DNA of 64,000 nucleotides from Bacillus pseudomycoides (GTDB lineage Bacteria > Bacillota > Bacilli > Bacillales > Bacillaceae_G). The DNA is taken from assembly GCF_022811845.1 (NCBI RefSeq), contig NZ_CP064266.1:372001-436000 (forward strand), in the 5' to 3' direction. A program made the position numbers and the translations under genes. Positions 1-8,627 of the stretch are shown here, in pieces. Position 1 is the first letter of the stretch, and each line of letters starts with the position of its first letter. The notes beneath the pieces were generated by a model, which saw nothing but the letters and a program-made list of their open reading frames with translations, was not told the DNA's origin and ran no database searches.

Positions 1-578
1 AAAGCAAGTGCTTTCTCATTATTTTCTTCAAATACGTAAGTAACACCTAAATTATAATACGCATCTGCATGCTCTTCGTCCATTTGTAATACCTTTTCAA
101 AATAAGGTTTTGCGTATTGAATATGTTCTAATCGTGCAAAGCATAATCCGCATTGGAATACTGCTTCCACATCCATCTCATCTAATTCCGCAGCCCTTTG
201 TAAAAATGGCAGCGCGAGACGATCATTTCCAAGCTGTACATGTGTCATTCCAAGCATAAATGTCACATCTGCTGATTGTAAGCCAGCTTGCATCGCTTGC
301 TCAAACATTTCGTTCGCTTCTTTAAATTGCTCTTGACTATAATATATGCTTCCAAGACCATAATAGGCAGTAGCTGATTTTTCATCTAGTTCTAAGGCAC
401 GTTTATAAAATAAAATCGCACGCTCACTATCGCCCAATACATCTAATAAATTCGCAAAATTAATGTATCCAAGTGGATCTTTCGGATTTTCTTCAATTGC
501 TTCTGTAAAGTTTTTAGCTGCCTCTTCCCAGTTTCCTTCTTGCATATATTGAATGCCTGCTTCAAGCTTATTTGACAT
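1..578 (-). CDS. yrrB: TPR-repeat protein, YrrB-like (partial, 3' end outside window)
   Basis: The gene starts at the ATG at 576-578 (protein begins MSNKLEAGIQYMQEGNWEEA) and runs off the left edge, so only about 192 N-terminal residues are present. The protein is made of consecutive 34-residue tetratricopeptide repeats with typical spacing of W/L/G/Y/A/P positions (for example GYINFANLLDVLGD, AYYGLGSIYYSQEQ, AYYNLGVTYVFEE). TPR arrays form a superhelical scaffold for protein-protein contact; the partner is unknown. No signal peptide or membrane segment is visible. Its position just downstream of mnmA matches yrrB in Bacillus subtilis, which is why I use that name. A hairpin after mnmA separates the two genes, so it may be transcribed separately. 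Confidence 0.85.
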   Translation of the reverse strand, partial: MSNKLEAGIQYMQEGNWEEAAKNFTEAIEENPKDPLGYINFANLLDVLGDSERAILFYKRALELDEKSATAYYGLGSIYYSQEQFKEANEMFEQAMQAGLQSADVTFMLGMTHVQLGNDRLALPFLQRAAELDEMDVEAVFQCGLCFARLEHIQYAKPYFEKVLQMDEEHADAYYNLGVTYVFEENNEKALA

Positions 579-647
579 ATTCCTCACCTCTACAACAAAT
601 TATAACAAAGAATCTATTTTCCGAGCGAACAAAAATTCGCTCTTTAA

Positions 648-684
648 GAAAGAAACCTCTGGCCGCTAATCGGCAGAGGCTTCT
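648..684 (-). terminator. Probable intrinsic terminator after mnmA
   Basis: On the minus strand a stem CCTCTGCCG / CGGCCAGAGG (one bulged C) closes a short loop and is followed by a T-rich but interrupted tail (TTTCTTTCTT). It lies directly after the mnmA stop and before yrrB. Confidence 0.55.
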
Positions 685-689
685 CCTTT

Positions 690-1805
690 TTATCCTAAAT
701 AATCTAATTTCTTACCACTACGATATACTTCATCAATTGTAGCACCGCCCAGACATTCATCTCCATCATAGAAAACAACTGCTTGCCCTGGCGTAATCGC
801 ACGAATTGGTTCATCACAAAGAATGCGAACGGTATTATCATCAACGATTTGAACCGTTACTTTGTTATCCTCTTGACGATAACGGAATTTTGCAGTGCAT
901 TTAAATTCCTTTTCTTTCGTTCTATTGCTTACCCATCCTACATTTGTAGCAATGACTTCATCACCGTATAGAAGCTCATTATGGAATCCTTGATCAACAT
1001 ATAAAATATTTTCTTTCAAGTTTTTCCCAACAGCGAACCAAGGATCACCATTACCACCAATACCAAGACCATGACGTTGTCCAATTGTATAATACATTAA
1101 ACCGTCATGTTTCCCTTTTACTTCGCCAGATAGTGTTTGCATCACACCTGGCTGAGCTGGTAAGTAGTTACTTAAGAAATCTTTAAAGTTACGCTCACCG
1201 ATAAAGCAAATACCTGTACTATCTTTTTTCGCAGCTGTTGCTAAACCAGCTGCTTTCGCCATTTCACGAATTTGCGGTTTCTTTAACTCACCAAGTGGGA
1301 ACATCGTTTTTGATAGTTGCTCTTGACTTAACTGATTTAAGAAGTAAGTTTGATCTTTATTATCATCAACGCCGCGAAGCATTTTATATTCGCCATCGAT
1401 ACAAGCAACACGTGCATAATGACCTGTTGCTACATAATCCGCACCAAGCGCGATTGCATGCTCTAAAAAGGCTTTAAATTTAATCTCTTTGTTACACATT
1501 ACATCTGGGTTTGGCGTACGACCAGCTCGGTACTCATCTAAAAAGTACGTGAATACTTTATCCCAATATTGTTTTTCAAAGTTTACTGCATAATATGGGA
1601 TACCGATTTGGTTACATACTTCGATTACATCATTATAATCTTCCGTTGCTGTACAGACACCATTTTCATCTGTATCATCCCAGTTTTTCATAAAAATCCC
1701 GATTACATCATAACCTTGCTCTTTTAATAAAAGAGCCGCTACAGATGAATCGACGCCACCGGACATCCCGATGACAACGCGCGTTTCGTGAGGTAGTTTG
1801 TTCAT
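690..1805 (-). CDS. mnmA: tRNA-specific 2-thiouridylase MnmA
   Basis: MnmA inserts sulfur at C2 of the wobble uridine in tRNAs for Lys, Glu and Gln, using ATP to adenylate the base and a persulfide supplied by a cysteine desulfurase. The N-terminal PP-loop reads GMSGGVDSSV. The two catalytic cysteines are visible in CNKEIKF (near residue 103) and GICFIGER (near residue 200). I place the start at the ATG ending at 1805 (MNKLPHETR, 371 aa) because GGAGGTG lies just upstream; the longer ORF starting at 1820 would begin inside that ribosome binding site. The desulfurase gene at 1822-2967 lies 16 nt upstream, so donor and user are co-transcribed, as with yrvO-mnmA in B. subtilis. Confidence 0.95.
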   Translation of the reverse strand: MNKLPHETRVVIGMSGGVDSSVAALLLKEQGYDVIGIFMKNWDDTDENGVCTATEDYNDVIEVCNQIGIPYYAVNFEKQYWDKVFTYFLDEYRAGRTPNPDVMCNKEIKFKAFLEHAIALGADYVATGHYARVACIDGEYKMLRGVDDNKDQTYFLNQLSQEQLSKTMFPLGELKKPQIREMAKAAGLATAAKKDSTGICFIGERNFKDFLSNYLPAQPGVMQTLSGEVKGKHDGLMYYTIGQRHGLGIGGNGDPWFAVGKNLKENILYVDQGFHNELLYGDEVIATNVGWVSNRTKEKEFKCTAKFRYRQEDNKVTVQIVDDNTVRILCDEPIRAITPGQAVVFYDGDECLGGATIDEVYRSGKKLDYLG

Positions 1806-1821
1806 CTTGTCACCTCCCATA

Positions 1822-2967
1822 CTAATTTTGTGTTAATCGCTTCACGATTTTCACTGTTTCGTACGCCGCTTTTTCCACTTGTTCTTTCGTATTCCCAAGC
1901 CCAAAACTAAAACGTACGGATGAACGTATTTGATCGGAGTCTTTTCCAAACATCGCCACTAATACATGTGATGGATCAATAGAGCCAGCAGTACATGCAG
2001 AACCACTCGATACTGCAATACCTGCTAAATCTAAATTTACAAGAAACGGCTCAATATCCATTCCTGTAAAACTTACATTAAACACATGCAGTAAGCTATA
2101 TTCTAAGTTTCCGTTTACCTCGAAAGTAATGTCTTCTTTTTGAAAGACAGATACCATTATATCCTTAAACTCTTCATATTGGGCAATTTTTTGCTCACGT
2201 GTTTTTTCAGCAAGCAAAACAGCATGCTGAAGTCCAACAATACTAGGTACGTTTTCAGTACCTGCACGACGTTTTCGCTCTTGTTCTCCGCCCGTTAATA
2301 ACGGCTCAAATTTCACTTGCGTGCTAGCATATAAAAAACCAACACCTTTTGGACCATTGATTTTATGAGCAGAAATAGATAATAAATCAATGCCCATGTC
2401 TTTTACATCAATTGCTGTTAAACCATAGGCTTGTACAGCATCCGTGTGAAAATAAGCGTGATGTTCTTTTAACAGTTCTCCAATTTCCGCAATCGGTTGA
2501 ACCGTTCCAACTTCATTATTCCCAAACATAATAGATACAAGAATCGTTTCATCTGTTAACGCCTCTTTCACATCAAAAACTCGAACGCGGCCCGTTTCAT
2601 CAACCGGTAAATACGTAACTTCGAAGCCTTCTCGTTCTAACACTTCACATGTATGCAAAATAGCGTGATGTTCGATTTGCGTCGTAATAATATGTTTTCC
2701 CTTATTGCGGTTTGCACGTGCTACACCTAAAAGTGCTAAATTATCAGCCTCTGTACCACCGCTTGTAAAAATAATTTCATTTGGATTTGCATTAATGCTG
2801 CGTGCACATGTGCGTCTTGCTTCATCTACAGCATGGCGCGTTTGACGTCCATAAAAATGAATACTAGACGGATTACCAAATATCTCTGTCATATATGGAA
2901 TCATCTTTTCGACTACTTCTGGGTGAGCCGGAGATGTCGCAGCATGATCTAAGTAAATGCGTTCCAT
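1822..2967 (-). CDS. yrvO: Cysteine desulfurase, YrvO/IscS type
   Basis: A PLP enzyme that takes sulfur from cysteine as an enzyme persulfide. The PLP lysine is in SAHKINGPKG (near residue 203) and the catalytic cysteine is in SSGSACTAGS (near residue 328). Its 381 aa is the normal length for class I NifS/IscS proteins. The gene is between cymR and mnmA on the same strand; in B. subtilis the equivalent YrvO supplies sulfur to MnmA. A second paralogue at 39710-40849 is associated with NAD synthesis, so the two desulfurases are probably specialised by neighbour. The start is the ATG at 2965-2967, which has only a modest upstream Shine-Dalgarno (AGAAGGAGAT). Confidence 0.92.
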   Translation of the reverse strand: MERIYLDHAATSPAHPEVVEKMIPYMTEIFGNPSSIHFYGRQTRHAVDEARRTCARSINANPNEIIFTSGGTEADNLALLGVARANRNKGKHIITTQIEHHAILHTCEVLEREGFEVTYLPVDETGRVRVFDVKEALTDETILVSIMFGNNEVGTVQPIAEIGELLKEHHAYFHTDAVQAYGLTAIDVKDMGIDLLSISAHKINGPKGVGFLYASTQVKFEPLLTGGEQERKRRAGTENVPSIVGLQHAVLLAEKTREQKIAQYEEFKDIMVSVFQKEDITFEVNGNLEYSLLHVFNVSFTGMDIEPFLVNLDLAGIAVSSGSACTAGSIDPSHVLVAMFGKDSDQIRSSVRFSFGLGNTKEQVEKAAYETVKIVKRLTQN

Positions 2968-3002
2968 CAGATCTCCTTCTTTCCAAATCGTTTCACAAGG
3001 AA

Positions 3003-3419
3003 TTAAATGTAAAACATATAACCCCCATGATTTTCTTCCTCATAGCGTACTAAATCTTCTAAAGTTGTACTATCTAATACTTCTTGTACCGCATCACGAA
3101 CACGCATCCATAATTGGCGCTGTGCTGGTTCTTCCTCTTCTATCATTTCAACAACGCTAATCGGACCTTCTAACACGCGAATTACATCCCCTGCTGTAAT
3201 ATTAGCTGGTTGATCGGATAATACATAACCGCCATATGCACCGCGCGTACTTTTTACAAGACGAGCATTACGAAGCGGAGAGATTAGTTGCTCTAAGTAA
3301 TGTTCAGATAAGTCATGCGCTTGCGCAATTGATTTTAAAGAAATCGGACCCTCACCAAACTTTTTCGCAAGATCAATCATAATTGTTAAGCCATAACGGC
3401 CTTTCGTTGAAATTTTCAT
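3003..3419 (-). CDS. cymR: Rrf2-family regulator CymR
   Basis: 138-aa Rrf2 protein. The N-terminal winged helix begins MKISTKGRYGLTIMIDLAKK, and the recognition region includes AHDLSEHYLEQLISPLRNARLV. It lacks the three-cysteine Fe-S cluster motif of IscR, which fits CymR, the repressor of cysteine and sulfur metabolism genes that works in complex with CysK in B. subtilis. It stands immediately upstream of the desulfurase and mnmA, as in other Bacillus genomes, and is likely the first gene of that transcription unit, with a strong sigma-A promoter at 3529-3557. Confidence 0.9.
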   Translation of the reverse strand: MKISTKGRYGLTIMIDLAKKFGEGPISLKSIAQAHDLSEHYLEQLISPLRNARLVKSTRGAYGGYVLSDQPANITAGDVIRVLEGPISVVEMIEEEEPAQRQLWMRVRDAVQEVLDSTTLEDLVRYEEENHGGYMFYI

Positions 3420-3528
3420 CTATTTCGCACCTCTTTTCAAAATTTCACTTCTATTAATTAAAATTTTTATTCGTTAGAAGAACACAGTTTAAAAATCAAA
3501 ATCCTATGAAATTATAGCATAATATAGT

Positions 3529-3557
3529 ATTATAAGAAATTTCAACTTGTGTATCAA
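3529..3557 (-). promoter_or_regulatory. Sigma-A promoter of cymR
   Basis: Read on the minus strand: TTGATA at 3557-3552, a 17-nt spacer, and TATAAT at 3534-3529. This leaves a leader of about 100 nt before the cymR ATG. The rest of the 3420-3719 gap shows no gene. Confidence 0.7.
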
Positions 3558-3719
3558 AATGATAACATAAATTCGTATTGAAAAACTTGGGAATTATTAC
3601 AATTAAGAGAAAGTTTAATATTTTCCGCATTCTTTATAATTTCACGGCATCATATTTCAATTTCCTGTCCAAAAGATGTTACCATAGAATGAGATTATAT
3701 ATTAAGGGAGACGGTTACA

Positions 3720-5006
3720 ATGAAACAACCACTCGCACACCGAATGCGTCCGACAAATATTAAAGAAATTATTGGACAAGAGCATTTAGTTGGTGAAGGG
3801 AAAATTTTATGGCGAATGGTTCAGGCAAACCATTTCCAATCGATGATTTTGTACGGTCCGCCCGGAACCGGAAAAACATCAATTGCTAGCGCAATCGCTG
3901 GTAGTACAGGGACGCCATTTCGCCTATTAAATGCAGTTACTCATAATAAAAAAGATATGGAAGTTGTCGTGCAAGAAGCAAAAATGCATCGCCACCTTAT
4001 GTTAATTTTAGATGAGGTCCATCGCTTAGATAAAGCAAAACAAGATTTTCTCTTACCACATTTAGAAAGCGGGCTTCTTACATTAATTGGTGCAACAACG
4101 AGCAACCCTTTCCATGCAATTAACTCTGCCATTCGTAGCCGATGTCAAATCTTTGAACTACATGCACTAACAGAAGATAGTATTTTAATGGGTTTAAAGC
4201 GAGCTCTTGAGGATAATGAAAAAGGCTTAGGAGAATATGATGTAACTGTTACAGATGAAGCTCTGCAACACTTTGCAAATGCCTCTGGCGGAGATATGCG
4301 CTCTGCTTGTAACGCACTTGAACTTGCAGTTTTATCTAGCTTTAAAACAGATGATCAAAAAGTGGTAATCACATTAGACATTGCAGAAGAATGTTTGCAG
4401 AAAAAAAGTTTTGTTCACGATAAAGGCGGAGATGCTCATTACGACGTCCTATCTGCCTTCCAAAAATCAGTACGAGGTAGCGACGTGAATGCGGCTCTTC
4501 ATTACTTAGCGCGCCTTATTGAAGCTGGCGACTTACAAAGTATCGGGAGACGCCTGCTCATCATGGCATATGAAGATATTGGACTTGCTAACCCGCAAGC
4601 CGGACCACGTACGCTTGCTGCAATTGAATCAGCAGAACGTGTCGGGTTTCCAGAAGCTCGTATTCCGCTTGCAAATGCCGTAATTGAGCTTTGCCTGTCC
4701 CCAAAATCAAACTCAGCCTACAAGGCGCTTGATGCCGCACTTCACGACTTACGAAACGGACAAACAGGTGATGTCCCAAGTCATTTGAAAGATAGTCACT
4801 ATAAAGGAGCAGAATCACTAGGTAGAGGTATCGGATACTTATATCCTCATGATTATCCAAATGGATGGGTTGAGCAACAATACTTACCCGATAAAATAAA
4901 AAATAAACGATATTATAAACCGAAAACGACTGGAAAATTCGAGCAAGCACTTTCAGGCGTGTATGAAAGATTACAAAGTTCGCATAAAAGCAAACCAAAA
5001 GGGTAA
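3720..5006 (+). CDS. rarA: Replication-associated recombination protein RarA (MgsA)
   Basis: AAA+ ATPase of the RarA/MgsA/WRNIP1 family that acts at stalled forks. Walker A is GPPGTGKTS (near residue 46), Walker B is LILDEVHRL (near residue 97), and sensor 1 is GATTSNP. The C-terminal half carries the tetramerisation region with GEYDVTV and LANPQAG segments typical of the family. The 428 aa is full length. The start ATG follows AAGGGAGA at a good distance. It is divergent from cymR and its last 44 nt overlap an extended frame of the next gene, but the chosen start of that gene lies after the rarA stop. Confidence 0.93.
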   Translation: MKQPLAHRMRPTNIKEIIGQEHLVGEGKILWRMVQANHFQSMILYGPPGTGKTSIASAIAGSTGTPFRLLNAVTHNKKDMEVVVQEAKMHRHLMLILDEVHRLDKAKQDFLLPHLESGLLTLIGATTSNPFHAINSAIRSRCQIFELHALTEDSILMGLKRALEDNEKGLGEYDVTVTDEALQHFANASGGDMRSACNALELAVLSSFKTDDQKVVITLDIAEECLQKKSFVHDKGGDAHYDVLSAFQKSVRGSDVNAALHYLARLIEAGDLQSIGRRLLIMAYEDIGLANPQAGPRTLAAIESAERVGFPEARIPLANAVIELCLSPKSNSAYKALDAALHDLRNGQTGDVPSHLKDSHYKGAESLGRGIGYLYPHDYPNGWVEQQYLPDKIKNKRYYKPKTTGKFEQALSGVYERLQSSHKSKPKG

Positions 5007-5043
5007 TCTAAGCGAAAACGACATGATAATGGAGGTTTCGCTT

Positions 5044-5694
5044 ATGAAAACGCGCCAAGATGCATGGACAGGAGAAGATGATCTCCTTTTAGCAGAAACC
5101 GTCTTACGACATATTCGTAGTGGCAGCACACAACTAAAAGCATTCGATGAAGTCGGAGATAAATTAAACCGCACTTCTGCCGCTTGTGGATTTCGCTGGA
5201 ATGCGGAAGTTAGACAAAATTATGAGGATGCTGTACAACTTGCTAAGAAGCAAAGAAAAGAGTTAAAACGTTCTGAAGCAAATGTAGAAAAAGAGCAACT
5301 ATTACAGCCAAAACCAAAAAAGAAAATCGTAATTGATGCTGAATTTTCCGAAGAACTTGTTTCTAATAAACATTCTCTTACAATGCAAGATGTAATCTCA
5401 TTCTTGCAAAACTTAGGACACACTAACCCTCAATTAGACAGGGTACAAATTGAAAATGAAGACTTGCATACAAAGCTAGCCTCCTTACAAAAAACAAACG
5501 ATGAACTAGAGACCAAACTAGCAGCTTTAACGAAAAAACAACAAGCAATCGAAGAAGATTATGCAATGCTTGTTCGGATTATGGACCGTGCGCGAAAGCT
5601 CGTGCTAGTAGATGAACAGGAAGATCAAATTGCTCCTATTTTTAAAACAGATCAGAACGGGAACTTAGATATTATATATTCAGCTGAAAATTAA
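5044..5694 (+). CDS. rsfA: RsfA-family prespore transcription factor
   Basis: 216 aa with an N-terminal Myb/SANT-like DNA-binding domain (MKTRQDAWTGEDDLLLAETV, then FDEVGDKLNRTSAACGFRWN) followed by a charged linker and a coiled coil (roughly residues 135-185, QIENEDLHTKLASLQKTNDE). This is the RsfA/YlbO/YwfN family; B. subtilis RsfA tunes sigma-F dependent forespore genes. I choose the ATG at 5044 because AATGGAGG lies 7 nt upstream; the longer frame from 4963 would overlap rarA and lacks a ribosome site. A strong terminator follows at 5698. Confidence 0.82.
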   Translation: MKTRQDAWTGEDDLLLAETVLRHIRSGSTQLKAFDEVGDKLNRTSAACGFRWNAEVRQNYEDAVQLAKKQRKELKRSEANVEKEQLLQPKPKKKIVIDAEFSEELVSNKHSLTMQDVISFLQNLGHTNPQLDRVQIENEDLHTKLASLQKTNDELETKLAALTKKQQAIEEDYAMLVRIMDRARKLVLVDEQEDQIAPIFKTDQNGNLDIIYSAEN

Positions 5695-5697
5695 GAA

Positions 5698-5735
5698 ACT
5701 CCCCACCATATTTAAAAGGTGGGGAGTTTTTATAT
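5698..5735 (+). terminator. Intrinsic terminator after rsfA
   Basis: Perfect 10-bp stem ACTCCCCACC / GGTGGGGAGT with a 10-nt loop followed by TTTTTAT. Confidence 0.9.
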
Positions 5736-5783
5736 CAAAAAATAGGAAATATATACCTTTTACGTTACTATAAACCTAATGAT

Positions 5784-5984
5784 ATGCGTTATTGGAAGGA
5801 GAGATTATCTATTTCATTAACAATTTTCAAAATCACACTCGGGATTCTCCTATTAACTTTATGTATTTTCACAATTAACAGTTTAAAAAAGACTTCCTCA
5901 TATAAATCAGACAAATATGAGCATTATTTATTAGCATTAATTACCTTTGAGCTAATGGTATTACAGATATCAATATTTCTATAA
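5784..5984 (+). CDS. Possible small two-helix membrane protein
   Basis: A 66-codon frame encoding two hydrophobic segments (ITLGILLLTLCIFTI, and LLALITFELMVLQISIFL) separated by a charged stretch KKTSSYKSDKYEHY. The pattern looks like a real membrane peptide and a terminator sits just after the stop. Against it, the ATG at 5784 has no ribosome binding site; a good one (GGAAGGAGAG) lies inside the frame but points at no standard start codon. I do not recognise the family. Confidence 0.4.
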   Translation: MRYWKERLSISLTIFKITLGILLLTLCIFTINSLKKTSSYKSDKYEHYLLALITFELMVLQISIFL

Positions 5985-5987
5985 GTA

Positions 5988-6028
5988 AGAAAGCATATAT
6001 CCCTCATGGAATATATACTTTCTTTTTT
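5988..6028. terminator. Bidirectional terminator
   Basis: Hairpin AAGAAAG-CATATAT ... ATATAT-ACTTTCTT with T-runs on both sides, between the convergent small ORF and tcdA. Confidence 0.7.
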
Positions 6029-6794
6029 AGTCTTGTCCCACACGCTTCACTTCTACGTTCTTTATACGTTCACGCACAACGTGACTTGCCATAATTAAAC
6101 CAGCCACTGATGGTACGAATGCGTTTGAAGAAGGTGGTAATTTCGCTTTACGGATTTTTGCGTTTTCGTCTGGAACAATTTCTTTACGAACCTCTTCGCG
6201 AATTACGATTGGATTTTCATCAGAGAATACCACTTTTACACCTTTTTTAATGCCTTCTTTACGAAGTTTCGTACGAATCACTTTCGCAATTGGATCTGTA
6301 TGTGTTTTTGAAATATCCGCAATGCGGAAACGAGTTGGATCCATTTTGTTTGCTGCACCCATACTTGAGATAATTTTAATTTTACGTCGTAAGCATTGTT
6401 TAATTAAATGAATTTTGAACGTAATTGTATCAGATGCATCAACTACAAAGTCTAAACCGTGCTTAAAGAATTCTTCATATGTTTCATCTGTATAAAACAT
6501 TTCTAATCCTATTACTTCACAGTCTGGATTAATATCAGCAATACGCTCTTTCATTAATTCTACTTTTGAACGGCCTACAGTAGAAAGTAGTGCGTGAATT
6601 TGACGGTTAACGTTTGTAATATCAACAACGTCTTTATCAACTAATACAAGGCGGCCTACACCAGAACGCGCTAATGCTTCCGCTGCAAATGAGCCTACGC
6701 CACCAATTCCTAAAATACCAACTGTACTATTTTTTAATATTTCAAGACCTTCTTTTCCGAAGGCTAATTCATTACGTGAAAATTGATGTAACAT
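6027..6794 (-). CDS. tcdA: tRNA threonylcarbamoyladenosine dehydratase TcdA (YrvM)
   Basis: E1/ThiF-like ATP-binding enzyme of 255 aa. The nucleotide loop is GILGIGGVGSFAAEALARSG (near residue 26), followed by VDKDVVDITNVNRQ, the E1-type Asp/Arg signature. TcdA cyclises t6A37 in tRNA to the hydantoin form ct6A using ATP. The start is set at the ATG ending 6794 (MLHQFSRNE) because ATAGGAG lies about 10 nt upstream; the longer frame to 6830 has no such site. In B. subtilis yrvM neighbours aspS; here a peptide transporter gene lies between them. Confidence 0.9.
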   Translation of the reverse strand: MLHQFSRNELAFGKEGLEILKNSTVGILGIGGVGSFAAEALARSGVGRLVLVDKDVVDITNVNRQIHALLSTVGRSKVELMKERIADINPDCEVIGLEMFYTDETYEEFFKHGLDFVVDASDTITFKIHLIKQCLRRKIKIISSMGAANKMDPTRFRIADISKTHTDPIAKVIRTKLRKEGIKKGVKVVFSDENPIVIREEVRKEIVPDENAKIRKAKLPPSSNAFVPSVAGLIMASHVVRERIKNVEVKRVGQD

Positions 6795-7024
6795 GCGTTC
6801 TACACTCCTATTACAAAAATGGTCTACCATGATGTATTCTAGCGTTTCTCCGACTATTTGTATAGAAAAAGTTATAGAATTCCTAAAAATACATATTCCA
6901 AAAGCATAATAAAGGAATCTGAATCGTTCTATGACTAGATGAAGTAAACTTAAAAATTTGTTTTAAAATCAAAATCCTTAAGTTATACTGAAATAATATT
7001 TAAATATATTAAGGAGATAACATT

Positions 7025-8518
7025 ATGGATAGGAAAGAAAAAAACGAAATTATTGAAAGTATTCCACAAAAAGGTTTTTTTGGACATCCTAAAGGTTTAT
7101 TTACTTTATTCTTTACGGAATTTTGGGAAAGATTTTCTTATTATGGAATGAGGGCCATATTACTTTACTATATGTATTATTCCATTGCAAAAGGTGGATT
7201 AGGGATTGATCAAGCTACTGCCACCTCGATTATGGCGATTTATGGATCCCTATTATATATGTCCAGTATTATTGGTGGTTGGGTCTCTGATCGTCTACTT
7301 GGTTCAAGTAAAACTATTTTTTTGGGCGGCATTTTAATTATGGTTGGTCACCTTATTCTATCACTGCCAGGTAGTATTACTACTTTATTTATATCGATGG
7401 TATTTTTAATACTTGGAACGGGATTATTAAAACCAAACATCTCTAGTATTGTTGGAAATTTATATAGTGAATCAGACACACGTCGAGACTCCGGGTTTAG
7501 CATTTTCTATATGGGCATTAATCTAGGTGCTCTTGTAGCTCCTCTTGTTGTTGGTACATTAGGTCAACAATATAATTTCCATCTTGGTTTTGGAATTGCG
7601 GCAGTTGGTATGATGGTAGGCTTATCAATATTTGTGTTTACGAAAAAGAAGACTCTTGGTTTAGCTGGTACACAAATACCAAACCCTTTAACAAGTATTG
7701 AACGAAAGAAAACACTTAAACAATTTAGCATAAGCATACTTGTTATAGTATTCTTATGTGCTGTTACAATACCCACTGGGTTATTAACTATTAATCGTTT
7801 TACTTTTTTAATAAGTATCTTAGGAATTATTATTCCTACTTGCTACTTCATTTATATGTACCGTAGTCCAAAAACTACAAAGATTGAACGCTCTCGCCTT
7901 CTTGCTTATATACCGTTATTTATTGCAGCTACAATGTTTTGGGCTATACAAGAGCAAGGTGCAATTATTTTAGCTACCTATGCTGATCAACGGACCCAGT
8001 TACAATTTGCTGGATTCAAAATACAATCTGCATGGTTTCAATCATTGAGTCCTATATTTATAGTAATACTGGCACCATTATTTGCATGGGTTTGGGTAAA
8101 ACTTAATACACGCCAACCTTCTACTACAAATAAATTTGCTATCGGATTACTTTTTGCTGGATTATCATTCTTGATTATGATTATTCCTGCTTATATTAAC
8201 GGTACAGATTCTCTAGTAAGTCCTATCTGGTTAGTTCTTAGCTTTTTGTTAATAGTAATTGGGGAAGTTTGTTTATCACCTGCAGGATTATCAATAACAA
8301 CAAAATTAGCTCCAGCCGCGTTTTCAGCACAAACAATAAGTTTATGGTTTTTATCTACTGCATCCGCACAAGCTATAAATGCACAAGTTGTAAAATTATA
8401 CAATCCTGCAACAGAAATTATTTACTTTGGAGTTATTGGAGCTATATCTATCGTATTAAGTATAACATTATTTATGCTATCAACAAAAATTCAAAGCTTC
8501 ATGAAAGGGCTCCACTAA
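7025..8518 (+). CDS. POT/PTR-family proton-coupled di- and tripeptide transporter
   Basis: 497-aa polytopic protein of the proton-dependent oligopeptide transporter family (MFS fold, about 14 membrane helices). The ExxERFxYYG signature is present as EFWERFSYYGMR (near residue 38), and the family motif FYxxINxGA appears as IFYMGINLGALV (near residue 163). The start ATG has TTAAGGAGATAACATT in front. It would import small peptides with protons. It is the only plus-strand gene between tcdA and aspS and sits where B. subtilis has none, so it is likely a lineage-specific insertion. DtpT is the closest named relative I know, but I do not assign that symbol. Confidence 0.9.
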   Translation: MDRKEKNEIIESIPQKGFFGHPKGLFTLFFTEFWERFSYYGMRAILLYYMYYSIAKGGLGIDQATATSIMAIYGSLLYMSSIIGGWVSDRLLGSSKTIFLGGILIMVGHLILSLPGSITTLFISMVFLILGTGLLKPNISSIVGNLYSESDTRRDSGFSIFYMGINLGALVAPLVVGTLGQQYNFHLGFGIAAVGMMVGLSIFVFTKKKTLGLAGTQIPNPLTSIERKKTLKQFSISILVIVFLCAVTIPTGLLTINRFTFLISILGIIIPTCYFIYMYRSPKTTKIERSRLLAYIPLFIAATMFWAIQEQGAIILATYADQRTQLQFAGFKIQSAWFQSLSPIFIVILAPLFAWVWVKLNTRQPSTTNKFAIGLLFAGLSFLIMIIPAYINGTDSLVSPIWLVLSFLLIVIGEVCLSPAGLSITTKLAPAAFSAQTISLWFLSTASAQAINAQVVKLYNPATEIIYFGVIGAISIVLSITLFMLSTKIQSFMKGLH

Positions 8519-8580
8519 TATCCATTTTTACCTTTGTAAACTTACTATATACCATGAAATTTAAAAACACTACCCTAAAA

Positions 8581-8625
8581 AAGAATCCTAGATGGCTTTA
8601 GTATAACCATCTAAGATTCTTTCTT
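8581..8625. terminator. Bidirectional terminator between transporter and aspS
   Basis: Stem AAGAATC-TAGATGG / CCATCTA-GATTCTT, flanked by T-rich sequence on the plus side and A-rich on the minus side; serves convergent genes. Confidence 0.75.
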
Positions 8626-8627
8626 TC

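Noticed and set aside
690..1820. Extended MnmA start at 1820
   Set aside because: It would place the start codon inside the GGAGGTG ribosome site of the ATG at 1805.
6831..7024. Expected 6S RNA near aspS/tcdA, as in B. subtilis
   Set aside because: The gap is short, AT-rich and shows no long closed helix with a central bubble; only a transporter ribosome site is evident.
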